A DNA stretch of 64,000 nucleotides from Saccharothrix carnea (GTDB lineage: Bacteria; Actinomycetota; Actinomycetes; Mycobacteriales; Pseudonocardiaceae). This document shows, one piece after another, positions 60,187 through 64,000 of this stretch. A model generated the notes under the pieces. That model was not told the DNA's origin and did not search any database. It saw nothing but the letters and a program-made list of their open reading frames with translations. The translations under genes were made by a program, and so were the position numbers. The stretch spans positions 186,001 to 250,000 of the forward strand of contig NZ_PYAX01000002.1 of assembly GCF_003014735.1 (NCBI RefSeq), in the 5' to 3' direction. Numbering within the stretch: the first letter of the stretch is position 1; each line of letters begins with the position of its first letter.

Positions 60187-61356
60187 CTATCGGGCGCCGC
60201 GGCGCAGGGCGAGTTCGGCGAGCACGGTGGCGCCGTCGGCCAGCAGCGCGTCGTCGAACCGGGCGAGCGGGGAGTGGTTGTCGGCGGTGCCGTCGCCCGC
60301 GCCGAACGGGATGAACGCGCCGGGGACCTCCCGCAGCACCCGGGAGAAGTCCTCGCCGCCCGGCATCGGGTTCACCAGGGGCTGGAAGCGGCCGTCGAAG
60401 ACGTCGGTGATCGTCTCGGCGACGAACGCGACTTCCCGCGCGTCGTTGACGGTCATCGGGTAGCCGTCGCGGAACTCCACGTCGGCGCGCAGGCCGTGCG
60501 CCCGGGCGATGGACCGGGCCAGCGTGACGGCCGCGTCGCTGATCCTGGCCTTGGCCGGTGCGGAGAACGTGCGCACGGTCGCCTCGAACCGGGCGGTGTC
60601 GGGGATGACGTTGCGCTTGGTCCCGGCGTGGAACGACCCGACCGTCACCACGACCGGGTCGAAGATGTCGGACTGGCGGGTGACCAGGGTCTGCAGCGCG
60701 GTGACGATCTCGCACGCCACCGGGATCGGGTCCTGCGCGCGGTGCGGTCGGGCGCCGTGCCCGCCGGCGCCGACGACGGTCACCTCCAGCTCGTCGGATG
60801 CCGCCATCGTGGTGCCGGGGCGGGCCGAGAACACGCCGTGCGGCACGCCCGCGCCGAACACGTGCAACGCGTAGGCGGCCTCCGGCCTCCGGCCCGCCGC
60901 GTCCAGCACGCCCTCGGCGATCATCGCCGCCGCCCCGTCCCACCCCTCCTCTCCGGGCTGGAACATGAAGACCACGTCACCGGCCAGTTCGGCGCGCCGG
61001 GCGGCGAGCAGGTGCGCGGCGCCGACCAGCATCGCGGTGTGCATGTCGTGGCCGCACGCGTGCATCGCGCCGTCCACACGGGACGCGTAGTCCAGCCCGG
61101 TGCGCTCCTGGACGGGCAACGCGTCCATGTCCGCGCGCAGCAACACCACCGGTCCCGGCCGCGCGCCGCGCAGCACGCCGGTCACCGACGTCAACGCCGT
61201 GCCCAGCGACAGTTCGAGTGGCAGCCCGTCCAGCGCCACGAGGACCTTCTCCCGGGTGCGCGGTAAGTCCAGCCCGATCTCGGGGTCGGCGTGCAGCTCC
61301 CGCCGCAGGCGCACCAGGTCGTCCTGCAGGGCGGTCGCGTCGTCGTGCAGTGGCAT
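60187..61356 (-). CDS. M20-family amidohydrolase (IAA-amino acid hydrolase/hippuricase-like)
   Basis: 389 residues from ATG 61356 (GGAGGAG seven bases upstream). Metal ligands: 'MHACGHDMHTAMLVGAAHLL' (ACGHD-x2-H) and 'FMFQPGEEGWDGA', with 'NPMPGGEDFSRV' near the end, the M20D signature. It probably hydrolyses N-acyl amino acids or amino-acid conjugates. It is divergent from an Lrp/AsnC regulator across a 29-bp dyad, a common arrangement in which the regulator senses an amino acid and controls the hydrolase. Confidence 0.9.
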   Translation of the reverse strand: MPLHDDATALQDDLVRLRRELHADPEIGLDLPRTREKVLVALDGLPLELSLGTALTSVTGVLRGARPGPVVLLRADMDALPVQERTGLDYASRVDGAMHACGHDMHTAMLVGAAHLLAARRAELAGDVVFMFQPGEEGWDGAAAMIAEGVLDAAGRRPEAAYALHVFGAGVPHGVFSARPGTTMAASDELEVTVVGAGGHGARPHRAQDPIPVACEIVTALQTLVTRQSDIFDPVVVTVGSFHAGTKRNVIPDTARFEATVRTFSAPAKARISDAAVTLARSIARAHGLRADVEFRDGYPMTVNDAREVAFVAETITDVFDGRFQPLVNPMPGGEDFSRVLREVPGAFIPFGAGDGTADNHSPLARFDDALLADGATVLAELALRRGAR

Positions 61357-61387
61357 GAGGACTCTCCTCCGGGTCCGGGGGTACTTG

Positions 61388-61416
61388 CCGAGAGTCACCG
61401 CGGCTGCCACTCTCGG
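61388..61416. promoter_or_regulatory. Inverted repeat between M20 hydrolase and Lrp/AsnC genes
   Basis: Perfect 8-bp arms CCGAGAGT (61388-61395) and ACTCTCGG (61409-61416), 13-base spacer; likely site for the divergent Lrp-like regulator. Confidence 0.6.
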
Positions 61417-61453
61417 TCTCCGAATTGCCAAGATCGCTCATGGGGGGAGTGCT

Positions 61454-62461
61454 TTGGCGCAGGATTCGTTCACACCCGACGAGACCGACCTGAGGCTCGT
61501 CCACGCCCTGCAAGCCGCGCCGCGGGCGACGTGGCACGAGGTCGGGCGCTCGCTCGGCGTCGACCCGGTCACCGCGGCACGGCGGTGGCAAGGGCTCGCC
61601 GACGCCGGCTTCGCGCGCGTCACCGCCTACCCCGAGGTGCGGCTGTGGGCCAAGGAGCACTGCAACGCGTTCATCGAGATCGACCTCGAGCCGACCGCGC
61701 GCCCGCACGCGGTCGAAGTGCTGTCGCGCCTACCGCAGGTCGTCTCGATCTCGGTCATCAGCAGCGGGCGTGACCTGTTCCTCACCGTGCTGACCCCGGA
61801 CCTCACCACCCTGTCGCACGTCGTGCTGCACCAGTTGCACGCACTGCCGGGCCTGCGCCGGACGCGCACGCACACCGTCACCACGGTCTACGGCGAGGGC
61901 AACCGGTGGCGGCTCGGCGCGCTCGAACCCCGACAGCTCCCGGCGGGCCGTTCGACGGGCGGCGGCGCGGTCTGGAAGCCGCACCACCGCGAGGTGCTGG
62001 GCGCGCTGGACGACGGGCGCAGACCCGCCGCCGAGATCGCGGCCCGCACGGGACGGAGCGCGTCCACCGTGCGCCGGTGGCTCAACGAGATGGTCGACGG
62101 CCGGTTGCTGTCGCTGCGCTGCGAGGTCGCGCAGCCGATCACCGGCCGGCCGATCGCGGCGACGTTCTGGGCCAGGGTGCCGCCGGACGAACTGGACCGG
62201 ACCGGGACGGCGTTGACCGAACTGCCGGAGGTCCGGCTGTGCGCGGCCGTCACCGGGGCGGACAACCTGGTGATGACGCTGTGGCTGCGCTCGCTGGGCG
62301 ACATCCAGCGCTTCGAAGCCGAACTCGCCCGGCGGCTGCCCGCACTCGCCCTCACCGACCGGGCCGTGACGTTGCGCGCGGTGAAGCGGATGGGGTGCCT
62401 GCTCGACGACGCGGGCCGGATCACCGACGTGGTGCCCGTCGACCCGTGGGCCGGTCCGTGA
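61454..62461 (+). CDS. Lrp/AsnC-family regulator with duplicated HTH/RAM layout
   Basis: 335 residues from TTG 61454 (GGGGGAG just upstream). It holds two Lrp units: HTH 'ETDLRLVHALQAAPRATWHE' with RAM-like 'VVSISVISSGRDLFLTVLTP', then a second HTH ('HHREVLGALDDGRRPAAEIA', 'ARTGRSASTVRRWLNEMVDG') with a second RAM ('EVRLCAAVTGADNLVMTLWL'). Double-unit AsnC proteins of ~330 residues are common in actinomycetes. It is divergent from the M20 hydrolase and probably controls it in response to an amino acid. Confidence 0.85.
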   Translation: MAQDSFTPDETDLRLVHALQAAPRATWHEVGRSLGVDPVTAARRWQGLADAGFARVTAYPEVRLWAKEHCNAFIEIDLEPTARPHAVEVLSRLPQVVSISVISSGRDLFLTVLTPDLTTLSHVVLHQLHALPGLRRTRTHTVTTVYGEGNRWRLGALEPRQLPAGRSTGGGAVWKPHHREVLGALDDGRRPAAEIAARTGRSASTVRRWLNEMVDGRLLSLRCEVAQPITGRPIAATFWARVPPDELDRTGTALTELPEVRLCAAVTGADNLVMTLWLRSLGDIQRFEAELARRLPALALTDRAVTLRAVKRMGCLLDDAGRITDVVPVDPWAGP

Positions 62462-62481
62462 CGTGTGAAAGGCTCAAGGTC

Positions 62482-63465
62482 ATGCGCGTACTGTTCGCCG
62501 GTCTCGCCTCGGTGGGCCACACCTACCCGATGGTCCCGCTCGCGATCGCCGCCCGGGAAGCCGGGCACGAGGTGCACTTCGGGGTCGGTGAAGAGGTGCA
62601 CCGGCCGTTGGCGGCGAACGGGTTGCGGCCGTTCCGCCCGGCGGACGCGTTCTACGAGCTGTACGCCGAGGACCTGGCGCCGGAACTGGCACGCCTGAAG
62701 CCCGACCTCGTGGTGCACGGGTGGGGTGTGCCGGGTGCCGCGACCGCCGCGCGGCAGGCCGGGATCCCGGGTCTCTGGCACGGGTTCGGCCGGCTGTTCC
62801 CGGACGGGATCGGCCTGGAGATGCCCACCAAGAGCGGACGGCCGCACCTGGACATCTGCCCGCCGTCGTTGCAGGACCCGGATTTCCTGGCGAACGAGGA
62901 CCGGGTCGCGCTGCGTCCCGTGGCGTTCGGTGAGCCGGGGGAGCTGCCCGCGCGCGACGGTCGGCCACTGGTCTACCTCACGCTCGGCACCGCGTTCGGC
63001 ACCCCCGAACTGCTGGCCACGGCCATCAAAGGCCTGGCCGAACTGGGCGCCCGGGTGGTCGTGGCCACCGGCCGGGTGCGCCCGGAGCAGCTCGGCGCCG
63101 TGCCGGACAACGTCACCGTGCGCGCGTGGGTGCCGCAGGCGGACCTGCTGCCGCACGTGGACGTGGTCGTGCACCACGGCGGCAGCGGCACCACGCTCGG
63201 CGCGCTCGCGGTCGGCTCACCGCAGCTGGTCCTGCCCCAGGGCGCCGACCAGTTCGCCAACGCCGACGCCGTCACCGCCGCGGGCGCCGGCGCGCGGCTC
63301 CTCCCGGACGAGGTGGGCGCGGACGCCATCGCCGACCACGTGCGGACCCTGCTGCGGCCCGGCGGGCACACCGACGCGGCCCGGGTGATCGCCGACGAGA
63401 TCGCCCGGATGCCGTCCCCGGCCGAGGTCGCCCGCCGGCTGCCGGACTACGCCGACCGGGGCTGA
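62482..63465 (+). CDS. GT1-type glycosyltransferase (short)
   Basis: 327 residues from ATG 62482. Opens 'MRVLFAGLASVGHTYPMVPL', the UGT/MGT N-terminal Rossmann with the catalytic-His region 'GHT'; the C-terminal donor-binding block reads 'VVVHHGGSGTTLGALAVGSP' and 'LVLPQGADQFANADAVTAAG'. It is about 60-100 residues shorter than usual MGT enzymes, the gap lying in the N-terminal acceptor domain. It would transfer sugar from a nucleotide-sugar donor to a small lipophilic acceptor. It begins 20 bases after the regulator and may be co-transcribed. Confidence 0.85.
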   Translation: MRVLFAGLASVGHTYPMVPLAIAAREAGHEVHFGVGEEVHRPLAANGLRPFRPADAFYELYAEDLAPELARLKPDLVVHGWGVPGAATAARQAGIPGLWHGFGRLFPDGIGLEMPTKSGRPHLDICPPSLQDPDFLANEDRVALRPVAFGEPGELPARDGRPLVYLTLGTAFGTPELLATAIKGLAELGARVVVATGRVRPEQLGAVPDNVTVRAWVPQADLLPHVDVVVHHGGSGTTLGALAVGSPQLVLPQGADQFANADAVTAAGAGARLLPDEVGADAIADHVRTLLRPGGHTDAARVIADEIARMPSPAEVARRLPDYADRG

Positions 63466-63514
63466 TCACCCGGTCCGGTGAACGCGGACCGCACGTTCCC
63501 ACCGAGTTCACGTC

Positions 63515-64000
63515 GTGGAAACCACCGGCGGCCCCGCGCCGACCTACAGTCGCGCCATCCTGGACGAGATTGATCCCTTCATCGGAACGGCGGCGACCTC
63601 CCTGCCCTCGGCGCAGGGTCTCGCCGCCACTTGGTGGTGGCCGAAAGCGCAGATCGGCAACACCCACCCGGGCGCGACGTCACCGCTGGGCATGGTGTCG
63701 GCCTGCGCCTACTCCGGCGCCTACCCGACCGGCTACGGCCGGTACACCAAGAACACGGAGGGCCTGCCGGAGGAGATGTTCGACCAGGCCCAGGCGTCCG
63801 GGTTCACCCACTTCCAGCAGTCCGGCACCGGCGCGATCCGCAAGTACTACAACTACGTCCGGGTGACCCCGATGGTGCAGCAGCTGGACACCCTCGGCCA
63901 GGCCTGGCCGCTGCACGACGAGGTCGCCGAAGCCGGGTACTACGCGGCCACCCTCGACACCGGCGTCCGGTGCGAGATCACCGTCGGTGAGAAGATCGCG
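63515..64000 (+). CDS. GH92-family-like glycosidase, 5' part (runs off window)
   Basis: 162 residues are visible in a frame open to the window end. GTG 63515 is the likeliest start, with a weak ribosome site; 'ILDEIDPFIGTAA' is the usual mature opening of GH92 proteins. 'NTHPGATSPLGMVSACAYSG' and 'ASGFTHFQQSGTGAIRKYYN' are close variants of the GH92 'HTFPGAT.PFGMV' and 'SHTHLSGTG' blocks. No signal peptide is visible with this start. Together with the C-terminal GH92 fragment at 1-1680 it suggests a mannan- or glycan-degrading theme, but the two may be different genes. Confidence 0.75.
   Translation, partial: METTGGPAPTYSRAILDEIDPFIGTAATSLPSAQGLAATWWWPKAQIGNTHPGATSPLGMVSACAYSGAYPTGYGRYTKNTEGLPEEMFDQAQASGFTHFQQSGTGAIRKYYNYVRVTPMVQQLDTLGQAWPLHDEVAEAGYYAATLDTGVRCEITVGEKIA

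Overview
The window is GC-rich (roughly 70% or more) actinobacterial chromosome. Densely packed genes, ATGA/GTGA start-stop overlaps, frequent GTG starts, F420/LLM-type enzymes, a Scr1-type HTH plus DUF397 pair, CBM2-bearing secreted enzymes and NACHT/CHAT signalling proteins all point to a filamentous actinomycete. The Pseudonocardiales (Saccharothrix/Lentzea/Actinosynnema group) is my best guess, by inference only. I found no rRNA, tRNA, CRISPR array or intact insertion sequence.

Layout. 1-3.3 kb: 3' end of a GH92-type glycosidase, a small conserved protein, a STAS-domain protein and an F420-type oxidoreductase behind a perfect palindrome. 3.4-7.7 kb: a heterodimeric ABC exporter with a divergent TetR gene and twin operator-like sites. 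8.0-9.5 kb: a transmembrane Ser/Thr kinase whose outer domain is a cellulose-binding module (CBM2). 9.6-15.9 kb: a five-gene, fully overlapping operon (ferritin-like protein, two halves of a LodA-like protein, radical SAM/SPASM enzyme, flavoprotein) that looks like a quinone-cofactor (CTQ) oxidase with its own maturation enzymes. 16-20 kb: TetR/DUF2231 pair, MsrA with a broken MOSC gene, and a secreted glucuronoyl esterase with CBM2. 20.2-24 kb: a TerY-type triad (VWA protein, PP2C phosphatase, kinase/HhH protein) whose kinase gene carries a frameshift. 24-28.4 kb: a broken flavin-binding-type gene, an SRPBCC protein, an anchored unknown, and two tandem paralogues of unknown function.

28.7-44.9 kb is a large signalling/conflict island: a 1760-residue NACHT-HEAT protein, a divergent proline-rich membrane protein, then four genes joined by ATGA overlaps. 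These encode a CHAT (caspase-like) protease fused to a STAND-like ATPase, a 1700-residue NTPase with a degenerate CHAT domain, a HEVGH zinc protease and a trypsin-like zymogen without a signal peptide. An AIM24-like gene follows. I infer a proteolytic cascade triggered by an NTPase sensor.

45-64 kb: two small overlapping genes, an HTH/DUF397 pair, an SGNH hydrolase, a GH3 NagZ-like enzyme, an unknown protein, an alpha/beta hydrolase, several TetR regulators with their operators, a DAO-type oxidoreductase, an AhpD-like protein, two membrane proteins, a GH10 xylanase, two truncated gene remnants marking a deletion, an M20 hydrolase divergent from an Lrp/AsnC regulator, a glycosyltransferase, and the 5' end of another GH92-type enzyme. 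Plant-polysaccharide use (GH10, CE15-CBM2, CBM2 kinase) is a theme across the window. Functions not resting on visible motifs are inference; no database search was possible.
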